A DNA stretch of 39,356 nt, from positions 360-39,715 of the forward strand of contig NZ_AXAP01000076.1 of assembly GCF_000472865.1 (NCBI RefSeq). Reading direction: 5' to 3'. The notes under the pieces are model-generated. The model worked only from the letters and a program-made list of their open reading frames with translations, was not told the origin of the DNA and searched no databases. Position 1 is the first letter of the stretch, and each line of letters begins with the position of its first letter. Source of the DNA: Bradyrhizobium elkanii WSM2783 (GTDB lineage: Bacteria > Pseudomonadota > Alphaproteobacteria > Rhizobiales > Xanthobacteraceae). Positions 1 to 7,550 of the stretch are shown here, one piece after another. A program made the translations under genes and the position numbers.

Positions 1-168
1 GCCCGTCTCCTTCGCGATCACGCGCTCAAACCCCATTCCATGCAGGTCGAGCGTCTCGACGAACGCATCGATCACATGGACCGCGTTGTCCTCGCTTACC
101 CAATCCTCCAGGCATTCCGGCAAGAGCGTCAGCTGGGATCTGTCCGCGCCTTCAACGAAGCGTCCCAT
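1..168 (-). mobile_element. IS1182-like transposase, N-terminal part (cut by window edge)
   Basis: Reading the minus strand from the ATG at 168 gives 56 codons open to the window edge. The protein begins MGRFVEGADRSQLTLLPECL and continues with DWVSEDNAVHVIDAFVE, which resembles the start of IS1182/IS5-type DDE transposases with the InsH N-terminal domain (DUF772). The catalytic DDE part lies outside the window. The upstream stretch around 220-240 (ttttcacacagcc) could be the terminal inverted repeat, but the other end is not visible. The element lies next to a broken xylulokinase, so it may have helped to disrupt the locus. The family call rests on the N-terminus only. Confidence 0.75.
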
Positions 169-369
169 CCGTATCCCCAATCAGGAAACGGAGGAATCGT
201 AGCCGACTCGTGGCTTTTCACACAGCCAGGGTCGGAAGCAAATCCTGTGGCGTCCCCCCGGGAGAGAAGAGTTTGTTGCCCGGCCGTTGACAACGGACAT
301 AAGAGGCGATTCCAACGCGGCATCACACTCGGATCAGGTTTGCGGTACACACAGGGCCAGCGTTGTTCC

Positions 370-687
370 AGGATCCGACATTCTGTCCGTCATTCCAGAG
401 GATGCAAGGCCGTAACGGCCTTGAGCTCACATCGAGCAGCGTGGCACCATACATCTGGCCGGACAGTCCAATGCAATCGACCGCCGCTGGCTCGCCGGCA
501 TGCGTTGCCTTCAAGGCATCCAGCGTGACAAAGGTCGCATCGATCCACTGCGCGGGATCCTGCTCAAAATAGCCGGGCTGCGGCGAGGCGGTCGTCAACG
601 GCTGGCTCTCGCTTGCAATCACGCGCTGGGCGCCATCAACGCGAACGGTCTTGACCCGCCGAGGTGGAGATCGATGCCGAGATACAT
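370..687 (-). pseudogene. xylB: Xylulokinase (FGGY kinase) N-terminal remnant
   Basis: The minus strand from ATG 687 reads MYLGIDL, the FGGY kinase start. It then shifts frame inside the phosphate-1 loop and continues as VKTVRVDGAQRVIASESQPL, PGYFEQDPAQW, IGLSGQMYGATLLD and LRPCILWNDGQ, all typical of the first 100 residues of XylB. Similarity stops after ILWNDG near 370. The ATPase core and C-terminal domain are absent, so no active kinase is made. It lies between the transposase at the left edge and the fucU-like gene. It probably belonged to the same sugar locus before truncation. Confidence 0.8.
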
Positions 688-788
688 GGATGCTTACAAT
701 TGTTGACGTCGGTATGGACGACGGCGCCGCGACGTCGGATAGTCCAATCAATCCAAGAAGGCTGATCGCGCGTCAAGGGAGGCGCTGC

Positions 789-1241
789 ATGCTGAAATCG
801 ATCGACCCTCTTCTCAATGCGGATGTACTCTACGCCCTGCGGTCCATGGGACACGGAGACGATCTCGTCCTCTGCGACACCAACTTCCCCGCTGACTCCG
901 TCGCCCGCCAAACCGTACTTGGGCGGCTGTTGCGCATCGACAACGTCACAACCGGCCGCGCCGCGCGCGCGATCCTGTCGGTGCTGCCGCTCGACAGCTT
1001 TGTCGACAAGCCGGCGTCACGCATGGAGATCGTCGGCCAGCCGGACGAAATCCCGCCGGTGCAGCAAGAGGTCCAGGCCGCAATCGATGCCGCGGAAGAA
1101 CGCTCGTTTCCAATGGGGTCGGTCGAGCGGTTTGCCTTCTATGAACTCGCCAAGAAATCCTATTGCGTGATCCAGACCGGCGAGCGGCGCTTCTACGGCT
1201 GCTTCATCTTCAAGAAGGGCGTCATCCCGCCCGACGCCTGA
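789..1241 (+). CDS. fucU: RbsD/FucU family sugar mutarotase
   Basis: This 150-residue protein matches the RbsD/FucU family in length. Members interconvert the anomers of fucose or ribose in the cytoplasm. The family start is visible: LKSIDPLLNADVLYALRSMGHGDD, with the catalytic His in GHGD, then LCDTNFPADS. The C-terminal FYELAKKSYCVIQTGERRFY is also typical. ATG 789 is chosen over an upstream in-frame start because AGGGAGG precedes it. It stands just ahead of a carbohydrate ABC importer and near a fuconolactonase and aldose dehydrogenase, so an L-fucose-type substrate is likely but inferred. Confidence 0.88.
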   Translation: MLKSIDPLLNADVLYALRSMGHGDDLVLCDTNFPADSVARQTVLGRLLRIDNVTTGRAARAILSVLPLDSFVDKPASRMEIVGQPDEIPPVQQEVQAAIDAAEERSFPMGSVERFAFYELAKKSYCVIQTGERRFYGCFIFKKGVIPPDA

Positions 1242-1589
1242 CCGAGCGCCGACGCTGCACAATACGTCCGGCATAAATATAACACCGGGATGATGCCGCC
1301 GTCCGGAACCAACTAATTCACGCTGGCCGGAAGAACATGATCGACGCTGCACGTCGTCTCGCCTGATTATCCATCTTGCAGCGCGGCATCATCGACGGTT
1401 GTCTCCGTCGTTCAGGTCGACACGTACGCGGCCTCAAGTTCACTCGCTTTCGTTGACATTGAAGTGCGCCGTTGCATACTCGAACGGACCTCTGTCACCA
1501 TACCACGGCATGGAAGTTCGCGAGCGTCACGTCATGGTGCCCAGGCGGTCCAAACTTGACATCAAGAAAGTCAACGATGGGAGGGTATC
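1242..1589 (+). other. Intergenic region, likely promoter of the ABC importer
   Basis: About 350 bases hold no convincing gene. Short open frames here have no ribosome site or family resemblance. The region should contain the promoter of the importer genes that follow, but I see no clear operator palindrome. Confidence 0.5.
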
Positions 1590-3251
1590 GTGGTGAAACA
1601 GCAAGAGCATGATCAGCATCCCGCACTCCGGCCGAACCGGCGCACGGTGCTGAAAGGCGCCGCCAGCGCCGCCGCATTAGGCACGACGGGCGCGCTCGGC
1701 ACATTCTCCGAGCTTGCCTTGGCCCAAGCCAATCTGCGCGCCCAAATCACGCAAATTCCCGGTGTCGGCAAAGGTGCGCCAACCGACGCCGACTGGCAGA
1801 AAGTCGGCGAGCGGTGCCTCGGCCCGACCAAGGCGAGCATCAAGGAAGGCGAATTCAAGGGCGTCGAGCTCTCCTTCATGGGGCTGAACAATCAGAACCT
1901 GCACAATCTCCTGTTCCGCGGCTTCCTGAAGCCATGGGAAGCGTATACCGGTGCGAAAATTTCCTGGATCGATCTCGCCCAAGCCGACTACAACCCGCGT
2001 TTGCAGCAAGCGATCGCGACCGGCACGGTCGACTTCGACATTCTGGAGATGGGCGCGCCGTTCGAAGGCGACGTCTGCGGCAAGGGTCTGGCGTCGGAGA
2101 TGCCGGACTGGGTGAAGAAGCAGATCGATGTCGACGATTATGTCGATTACCTAAAGCCGCCGGTCGGCACCTGGAACGGCAAGACCTATCGCATCACCAT
2201 CGACGGCGATTGCCACAACTTTAACTACCGCACCGACGTCTTCTCCGACCCAGCCCTCGCCAAGGCCTGGAAAGACGCGGGCAATTCGAGCGAATGGGGC
2301 GTGCCGAAAACCTGGCAGCAGGTGCAGGCGGTGACCAAATTCCTCAAGGGCAAGAAGATCAAGAACCAGAACGCGTTCGGCTATCTCGACGCACCGAAGC
2401 CCTGGGGCGGGTTCGGCTTCTATTTCCTGGCGAGCCGCGCCTCGGCCTATGCAAAGCATCCCGATGACAAGGCCTGGCTGTTCGACGTCGACACGATGAA
2501 GCCGCGCATCAACAATCCGGCCTGGGTGCGCGCCATTCAGGACGTGATCGACGCGCTGCCGTTCGAACCTGCCGATCAGCTCAATGCCGATCCGAACACC
2601 ACGGGCTTCCAGCAATTTCTGGCTGGCATCGGCTCGATGATTCCCTGGTGGGGCGACATCGGCCAGGTGGCGAAGGCGAGCGACACCTCCGTGGTCGGCG
2701 ACGTCGTCGGCTTCGACATCCTGCCGGGGTCGGAAGATGTCTATAACTCCAAGACCGGCAAATGGGATAAGCTCGCGGGCGGCCCGAACCATGCGCCGAA
2801 CTGCGCCTATCTCGGCTGGGGCGTTTACGTCATGGCGCGAGTCAATGGCGACGAGAAGAAGCACAAGGCGGCGTGGAGCGCGGCCGCGCACCTCGGCGGC
2901 AAGGACCTGTCGCTCTGGATGGTGATGTATCCGTCGGGTTTCCAGGCCCATCGGACCAGCCACTTCCAATTCGACGAGTGGGTGGCCGCGGGCTACCACC
3001 GCAAATACATCACTTCCTATCTGAACTCGCAGCTCGGCTCCTACAATCATCCGAACCGCGCAGTGGAGCCGCGCATCCCCGGCATCTTCCAGTACTACAG
3101 CATCGCCGAAGACGAGCTGACAAAGATCTTCGCCGGTAAGGTCGATGCCCAGACCGGCGCGAACAACATCGCCGCCGGCTGGGAGAAGCTGACCGACCAG
3201 ATCGGCCGCGAGCGGCAGATCGGGCTCTACAAGGCCTCGCTCGGAGCGTAG
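1590..3251 (+). CDS. ABC carbohydrate importer, periplasmic substrate-binding protein
   Basis: A 553-residue family-1 extracellular solute-binding protein. The N-terminus has a twin-arginine signal (RPNRRTVLKGAASAAAL) and a likely cleavage after LALAQA, so it is probably exported folded to the periplasm. Aromatic-rich stretches such as SMIPWWGDIGQ and PKPWGGFGFYFLASR fit a sugar-binding cleft. It is longer than the usual 400-430 residues. Start codons GTG 1590 or 1593 follow GGGAGGG at a good distance. Two permease genes follow on the same strand, making an importer. The substrate is unknown; a deoxysugar or polyol is suggested only by neighbours. Confidence 0.88.
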   Translation: MVKQQEHDQHPALRPNRRTVLKGAASAAALGTTGALGTFSELALAQANLRAQITQIPGVGKGAPTDADWQKVGERCLGPTKASIKEGEFKGVELSFMGLNNQNLHNLLFRGFLKPWEAYTGAKISWIDLAQADYNPRLQQAIATGTVDFDILEMGAPFEGDVCGKGLASEMPDWVKKQIDVDDYVDYLKPPVGTWNGKTYRITIDGDCHNFNYRTDVFSDPALAKAWKDAGNSSEWGVPKTWQQVQAVTKFLKGKKIKNQNAFGYLDAPKPWGGFGFYFLASRASAYAKHPDDKAWLFDVDTMKPRINNPAWVRAIQDVIDALPFEPADQLNADPNTTGFQQFLAGIGSMIPWWGDIGQVAKASDTSVVGDVVGFDILPGSEDVYNSKTGKWDKLAGGPNHAPNCAYLGWGVYVMARVNGDEKKHKAAWSAAAHLGGKDLSLWMVMYPSGFQAHRTSHFQFDEWVAAGYHRKYITSYLNSQLGSYNHPNRAVEPRIPGIFQYYSIAEDELTKIFAGKVDAQTGANNIAAGWEKLTDQIGRERQIGLYKASLGA

Positions 3252-3278
3252 CGTCGTCCCCGCGGGACCTGTCATCCT

Positions 3279-3303
3279 CGGCTGGCGCTGCTGGCGCCAG
3301 CCG
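3279..3303 (+). promoter_or_regulatory. Intercistronic hairpin between binding-protein and permease genes
   Basis: A perfect 9-bp stem (cggctggcg pairing with cgccagccg) encloses a 7-base loop. There is no following T-run, so it is not a classical terminator. Hairpins at this position in importer operons commonly protect the upstream message, so the binding protein is made in excess over the permeases. That role is inferred. Confidence 0.6.
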
Positions 3304-3356
3304 AAAGCTTGCCCGGCGGCAGAATCGGAGCCGAACTTCGGCAGAGTTTTATCTCG

Positions 3357-4475
3357 ATGCAGAACTCCGTACTCGTGAGCGATAACCGACATGACAAGCA
3401 CGCGACCGGGCCCGCACCTCGCAGCCGGAAGGCCGCTGGCCGGGCGGTTGTTCTGCTGGCCTCCCTCGGCTTCCTGCTCGTGCTGCTCATCCAGCTATTG
3501 CACGCACTGGGGGCGACCGCGATAGGGTTTTCTGACTGGCGCCCGATTCTCGTCGCCTATCTGCTCTGGGCCTTCGCGTTCGGAACCGGGCAGATCCTGA
3601 CCCGCGGCGAGGGTGGGCAGCGCGCGCTGTTCCTGCTTCCGGCCGTCTTCTTCACCATTGCCGTCGTGATCTTCCCGACCATCTTCGGGCTCTACATCGC
3701 ATCGCTCGACTGGAATCTCAGCTCAGTCGACGGCCCGCGCTTCAGCGGCTTCGATAATCTCGCACGCATGTTCAACGACACCTACTACTGGAACGCGCTC
3801 GGCAACATGGTCTTCTACACGGTTGCGGTGCTCGGCGAGTACGCGATCGCGTTCGGGCTGGCGCTCCTGCTCAGCGCCGATATCCGGGCGCGAAAATTCT
3901 TCCGAGTGGTCTTCCTGCTGCCGATGATGCTCAGTCCCGTCGCAGTGAGCTGGATGATCGGCAAGTCGCTTTTGGAGTACCGATTCGGTCCGGCGGCGAC
4001 GCTGGCGCGCTATCTCGGCTGGGACAACCCGGCGTTCTTCGCCTCGCCGTGGATGGCGCGCTTCAGCATCCAGGCGATGGACGCCTGGGTCTCGATCCCC
4101 TTCATCATGATCATTCTGCTCGCAGGCCTGCAAGCGATGCCGAAGGAGGTGCAGGAAGCGGCCAAGGTCGACGGCGCGAATGGCTGGCAATCATTCTGGC
4201 ACGTCACATTCCCGATCATGCTGCCGGTCAGCATCACCGTCCTGATCATCCGCGTCATCTTCAAGCTGAAGCTCGCCGACATCGTGATCAACGTGACGGC
4301 CGGCGGCCCCGGCGGCGCCACCGACACGGTGTCGAGCTTCATCTACCGGGTCTACCGCGACCGCTCCAACGTCGGATACGGCACGGCGCTCGCTATGGTC
4401 TATCTGCTGCTGATCATCGTGCTGCTGACGATCATGTTGCGACTGTCGAAGCGCTGGACACAGAAGGTCGTCTAG
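3357..4475 (+). CDS. ABC carbohydrate importer, permease 1 (MalF type)
   Basis: A binding-protein-dependent transport permease of the inner membrane. From ATG 3357 it has 372 residues, longer than the usual 290-310. Two extra hydrophobic segments (VVLLASLGFLLVLLIQLL, then the region after FSDWRPILVAYLLWAF) precede the standard six-helix core that starts at LFLLPAVFFTIAVVIFP. The cytoplasmic EAA loop is clear: EAAKVDGANGWQSFWHVTFP. TTG 3309 and GTG 3375 are alternative starts; none has a strong ribosome site. It follows the binding protein after a 105-base gap with a hairpin and precedes its partner permease by 25 bases. Confidence 0.9.
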   Translation: MQNSVLVSDNRHDKHATGPAPRSRKAAGRAVVLLASLGFLLVLLIQLLHALGATAIGFSDWRPILVAYLLWAFAFGTGQILTRGEGGQRALFLLPAVFFTIAVVIFPTIFGLYIASLDWNLSSVDGPRFSGFDNLARMFNDTYYWNALGNMVFYTVAVLGEYAIAFGLALLLSADIRARKFFRVVFLLPMMLSPVAVSWMIGKSLLEYRFGPAATLARYLGWDNPAFFASPWMARFSIQAMDAWVSIPFIMIILLAGLQAMPKEVQEAAKVDGANGWQSFWHVTFPIMLPVSITVLIIRVIFKLKLADIVINVTAGGPGGATDTVSSFIYRVYRDRSNVGYGTALAMVYLLLIIVLLTIMLRLSKRWTQKVV

Positions 4476-4500
4476 GACCCAACCAAGGGAGTTTAAGCGA

Positions 4501-5427
4501 TTGGCTATGTCGAGTGTGGCATCCAACCCGGCCCTGAAGCATTCCTCCGCGCCGCGCGCCAAGCGGATGCTGGGCCGCGCGCTGATCTATGCCGCGTTGC
4601 TGCTCTGGACCTTCATCTGCCTGTTTCCGATCTACTGGACCGTCACGACCTCGTTCAAATCGGCGGTCGATGTGACGCAAGCCCACCTGATCCCTTGGGT
4701 CGATTTTCAGCCGGACTGGAAGGGATGGCGCTCGCTCGGCCTGTCGCCGGATACACTGTTCGGGACCTCGACGGCCCGCTCCGAATTCGTGAACCGTTTC
4801 GTCAATAGTATCATCACGTCGGTCGGCGCGTCCTTGCTGGCGCTGATCCTCGGATCGCTGGCGGCCTATGGTCTGAGCCGCTTCCGCTACAAATTCGCTT
4901 GGATGCGCAACGACGACATCCTGTTCTTCTTTATGTCCCAGTTGATCCTGCCGCCGGTCGTGCTCGCGCTGCCGTTCCTCGTTCTCTACAAGGCATTGGC
5001 CCTGCTCGACACGCGATTTGGCCTTATCTTGCTCTATACGCTGACAGTTCTGCCGATTGTCGTCTGGATTATGCGCGACCAGTTCAATTCGATCCCGATC
5101 GAACTCGATGAAGCGGCTTTCGTGGACGGCCTTTCGATCTGGGGCGCATTCATTCGCATCGTGTTGCCGCTCTCCGTTCCCGGAATGGCGGCTGCATTCA
5201 TCCTCTCGCTCGTGCTGTGCTGGAACGAATACTTCTTCGCGGCGCTGCTGACCAGTACGGACGCGAAAACCCTGCCTGTCATGGTGGCGAGCCAGACTGG
5301 CTCGCAGGGCATCAACTGGTGGTCCATGGCGGCGCTGTCGACCGCGGCAATCGCTCCGCTCGTCATCGTCGGGATATTTCTTGAACGCTACATTGTCAGC
5401 GGTTTGACCACGGGCGCAGGAAAGTAG
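4501..5427 (+). CDS. ABC carbohydrate importer, permease 2 (MalG type)
   Basis: A 308-residue inner-membrane permease with six predicted helices. The EAA loop reads DEAAFVDGLSIWGAFIRIVL, the ATPase docking motif. The first helix (ALIYAALLLWTFICLFPIYW) is followed by TVTTSFKS, as in MalG/UgpE proteins. TTG 4501 sits 9 bases after AAGGGAG; ATG 4507 is also possible. It completes the transmembrane pair with the preceding gene. No nucleotide-binding subunit follows: the next genes are convergent and enzymatic. The ATPase must therefore come from elsewhere, for example a shared MsmK/UgpC-type protein. Confidence 0.9.
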   Translation: MAMSSVASNPALKHSSAPRAKRMLGRALIYAALLLWTFICLFPIYWTVTTSFKSAVDVTQAHLIPWVDFQPDWKGWRSLGLSPDTLFGTSTARSEFVNRFVNSIITSVGASLLALILGSLAAYGLSRFRYKFAWMRNDDILFFFMSQLILPPVVLALPFLVLYKALALLDTRFGLILLYTLTVLPIVVWIMRDQFNSIPIELDEAAFVDGLSIWGAFIRIVLPLSVPGMAAAFILSLVLCWNEYFFAALLTSTDAKTLPVMVASQTGSQGINWWSMAALSTAAIAPLVIVGIFLERYIVSGLTTGAGK

Positions 5428-5435
5428 CCAGGCGA

Positions 5436-6287
5436 TTAATTGGCTTCAACATTCCGTCCCCGGCTTGAGAGATAGATGCGCGCCGCGTTACCCCCGAAAG
5501 TAGCTGCCTTTTCATCCGGCGACAGACCTGCCAGAAGGGTCTCGGCGGCGGCAAACCATTTTTCATAACCGCCTGCCAGATTGACCACCGGCCAGTCGCT
5601 TCCCCATAGCAGGCGATGTGGCTCGAAGCACGCCACGACATGATCCACCGCTTTCCTTAGATCCGCAATTTGCCAGTCCGGTGCGGCCTCTGTCACCAAT
5701 CCCGATATCTTGCAGACGATGTTGGGGCGTTGGGCAAGCAGCGCGATATCGCCCTGCCAATCTGCTATCTCGCCGGTCGCAAGTCGAGGCTTGGCGCAAT
5801 GGTCGAGCACGAACTGCATATTGGGATGATCATCGACCAGCCGCAGCAGTCGCGGCAAATGGCGCGGCAGCACCAGCGCGTCGAACACCAGGCTGTTTCG
5901 GGCCATAGCCGCCAGTAGCGACGCCAAGGCAGGGCGAAGCAGCCAATCGTCATCGGGAATGTCCTGCACCATCGGCCGCAACCCAACCAAGTGTTCGCGT
6001 GCGGCGAGAGCATCAATGCGCGCCTCGCCGTCGGCTGCGTCGAAATCCATCCAGCCGACCACGCCCCGCACCACCTGCGCCTCCGCCGCGATGTCGAGCA
6101 GAAAGATGGTCTCCGCCTCCGTTGGTGCAGCCTGCACCAAAATCGTCCCCTCGATCTTCGCGGCAGCGAGGTGCGGTTCCAGGTCCGAAAGGGAAAAGTC
6201 ACGATGGATCGGTGCCAGTGCGGGCGTCAACCAGCCATAGTCGCCCCGAGCTAGGGTCCACAGATGGTGATGCGCATCGATCCGCAT
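5436..6287 (-). CDS. Amidohydrolase-2 family, L-fucono-1,5-lactonase type
   Basis: A 283-residue cytoplasmic hydrolase of the COG3618 lactonase group. Members open sugar lactones such as L-fuconolactone or L-rhamnonolactone. Visible active-site motifs are DAHHHLW at residues 4-10 (metal HxH), then FVLDHCAKP and LLWGSDWPVV with the catalytic Asp. ATG 6287 is chosen because it overlaps the stop of the upstream aldo/keto reductase by one base (TGATG), showing translational coupling. A longer upstream frame is a shadow. The pair oxidises a sugar to a lactone and then hydrolyses it. The 3' end faces the ABC permease only 8 bases away. Confidence 0.9.
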   Translation of the reverse strand: MRIDAHHHLWTLARGDYGWLTPALAPIHRDFSLSDLEPHLAAAKIEGTILVQAAPTEAETIFLLDIAAEAQVVRGVVGWMDFDAADGEARIDALAAREHLVGLRPMVQDIPDDDWLLRPALASLLAAMARNSLVFDALVLPRHLPRLLRLVDDHPNMQFVLDHCAKPRLATGEIADWQGDIALLAQRPNIVCKISGLVTEAAPDWQIADLRKAVDHVVACFEPHRLLWGSDWPVVNLAGGYEKWFAAAETLLAGLSPDEKAATFGGNAARIYLSSRGRNVEAN

Positions 6288-7324
6288 CAGCCGGCTACCG
6301 ACAGCGGAACGGGCGCTTCCGCATCCAGCAGGCGCTCGGCCTTCAGATCGGCCCAAAGCTCGGTTGGCACCTTGCTGGATAGCGCGGCGACGTTGCGCTC
6401 GACCTCCTGCGGGCTCTGGCCGCCCAGCACAACGCTCGCCACCGCGGGATGGCCCAGAGCAAAGTGCAACGCCGCGGTTGGCAGGGCAACGCCATGCGCA
6501 TGACAAACGCGTTCGATCTGCGCCACCTTTGCCAGGATCGCCGGTGGCGCATCCCGATAATTGTATTTGGAACCGCTCACTGCGCCGGTCGCCAAAATAC
6601 CTGAATTGAATATGCCGCCGAGCAACACACTGATTCCCTGTTGCTGCGCAAGCGGCAGAAACTCTGCCAGCGCCGGTTGCTCCAGCAGGGAATAGCGCCC
6701 GGCGAGCAACATCGTATCGAATGATCCGGCTTGCGCGAAACGCACGCACATCTCGGCCTCGTTCACGCCGATCCCTATGCCCGCAACAATGCCCTCTCCG
6801 CGAAGCCGGTCCAGCGCCACGTATGCGCCAGCCATCGCTTCGCGAAACCGCTCGTCGATCGCGTCGATACCATGAGTCCAGACGTCGACGTCGTGGATCA
6901 GCAACAGGTCCAACCGTTCGGTCCCTAGCCGCAACAGCGACTGTTCTACAGAACGCATGGTGCCGTCATAGGAATAATCGACCACTGCCCGATGCGGCAG
7001 CCCTCCTACAAAGCCGGAACCGTCACCTCGTCCGTGAAATGGGTCCATCCAACGACCGACCTTGGTGCAAACGACGATGTCCCGGCGCGGCACGCGCCTG
7101 ATCGCAGCGCCGCAACGATGTTCGGCAAGGCCGTTGCCATAGAGCGGAGAGGTGTCGAGGAGATTGATGTCCAGTTCGAACGCGCGTTTCACCGTCTCGA
7201 TGGCCGTGTCGTCATCCAGTTGGACGTAGAGATCACCTAGCGGCGCGGTTCCGAGTCCCAGGACCGAAACCTGAAGCCGCGTCTGACCAAGGACACGGCG
7301 CGGCACTGCAAATACTGGTTTCAT
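6287..7324 (-). CDS. Aldo/keto reductase, aldose 1-dehydrogenase (L-fucose dehydrogenase) type
   Basis: About 345 residues with the NAD(P)-dependent aldo/keto reductase fold. The catalytic tetrad is present: Asp in INLLDTSPLYG, Tyr in the same motif, Lys in VVCTKVGRW and His in LLLIHDVD. The start VLGQTRLQVSVLGLGTAPLG is typical of the D-threo-aldose (L-fucose) dehydrogenase subgroup, which makes the 1,5-lactone. ATG 7324 follows AAAGAG; ATG 7348 in the same frame is possible and adds eight residues. It is coupled to the lactonase gene downstream, which takes its product. Substrate assignment is by context and subgroup. Confidence 0.88.
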   Translation of the reverse strand: MKPVFAVPRRVLGQTRLQVSVLGLGTAPLGDLYVQLDDDTAIETVKRAFELDINLLDTSPLYGNGLAEHRCGAAIRRVPRRDIVVCTKVGRWMDPFHGRGDGSGFVGGLPHRAVVDYSYDGTMRSVEQSLLRLGTERLDLLLIHDVDVWTHGIDAIDERFREAMAGAYVALDRLRGEGIVAGIGIGVNEAEMCVRFAQAGSFDTMLLAGRYSLLEQPALAEFLPLAQQQGISVLLGGIFNSGILATGAVSGSKYNYRDAPPAILAKVAQIERVCHAHGVALPTAALHFALGHPAVASVVLGGQSPQEVERNVAALSSKVPTELWADLKAERLLDAEAPVPLSVAG

Positions 7325-7518
7325 ATTGACCGGCTCTTTACGGCCCATTGCCCAGTCGCGGCGATGCGCCTTTTCTTCACCTGACTATTTCCGCTGACGG
7401 CAAACCCTGGCGGCGATTGCCCAGCCGCGACCACCCGTTAAGGGGATTGCCCTGGCTGAATACTGATTTTGCCACGGACAGGGTTTGTCGTCGACATCGA
7501 TGAGACACCAACTGGACA

Positions 7519-7537
7519 CCACTCACATGTGTAGTGG
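7519..7537. promoter_or_regulatory. Imperfect palindrome upstream of the dehydrogenase-lactonase operon
   Basis: The sequence ccactcacatgtgtagtgg is nearly self-complementary around CATG. It lies about 180 bases upstream of the divergent-free minus-strand operon start, between it and the autotransporter remnant. It could be a repressor operator or a transcript-end hairpin for the remnant. No T-run follows. Confidence 0.35.
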
Positions 7538-7550
7538 CGGAGAGTGTCAG

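Noticed and set aside
3279..3303. Intrinsic terminator after the binding-protein gene
   Set aside because: The stem is strong but no T-run follows, and the permease genes continue downstream.
2151..3401. 416-residue minus-strand open frame
   Set aside because: It is the antisense shadow of the binding-protein gene in a GC-rich genome and shows no family resemblance or ribosome site.
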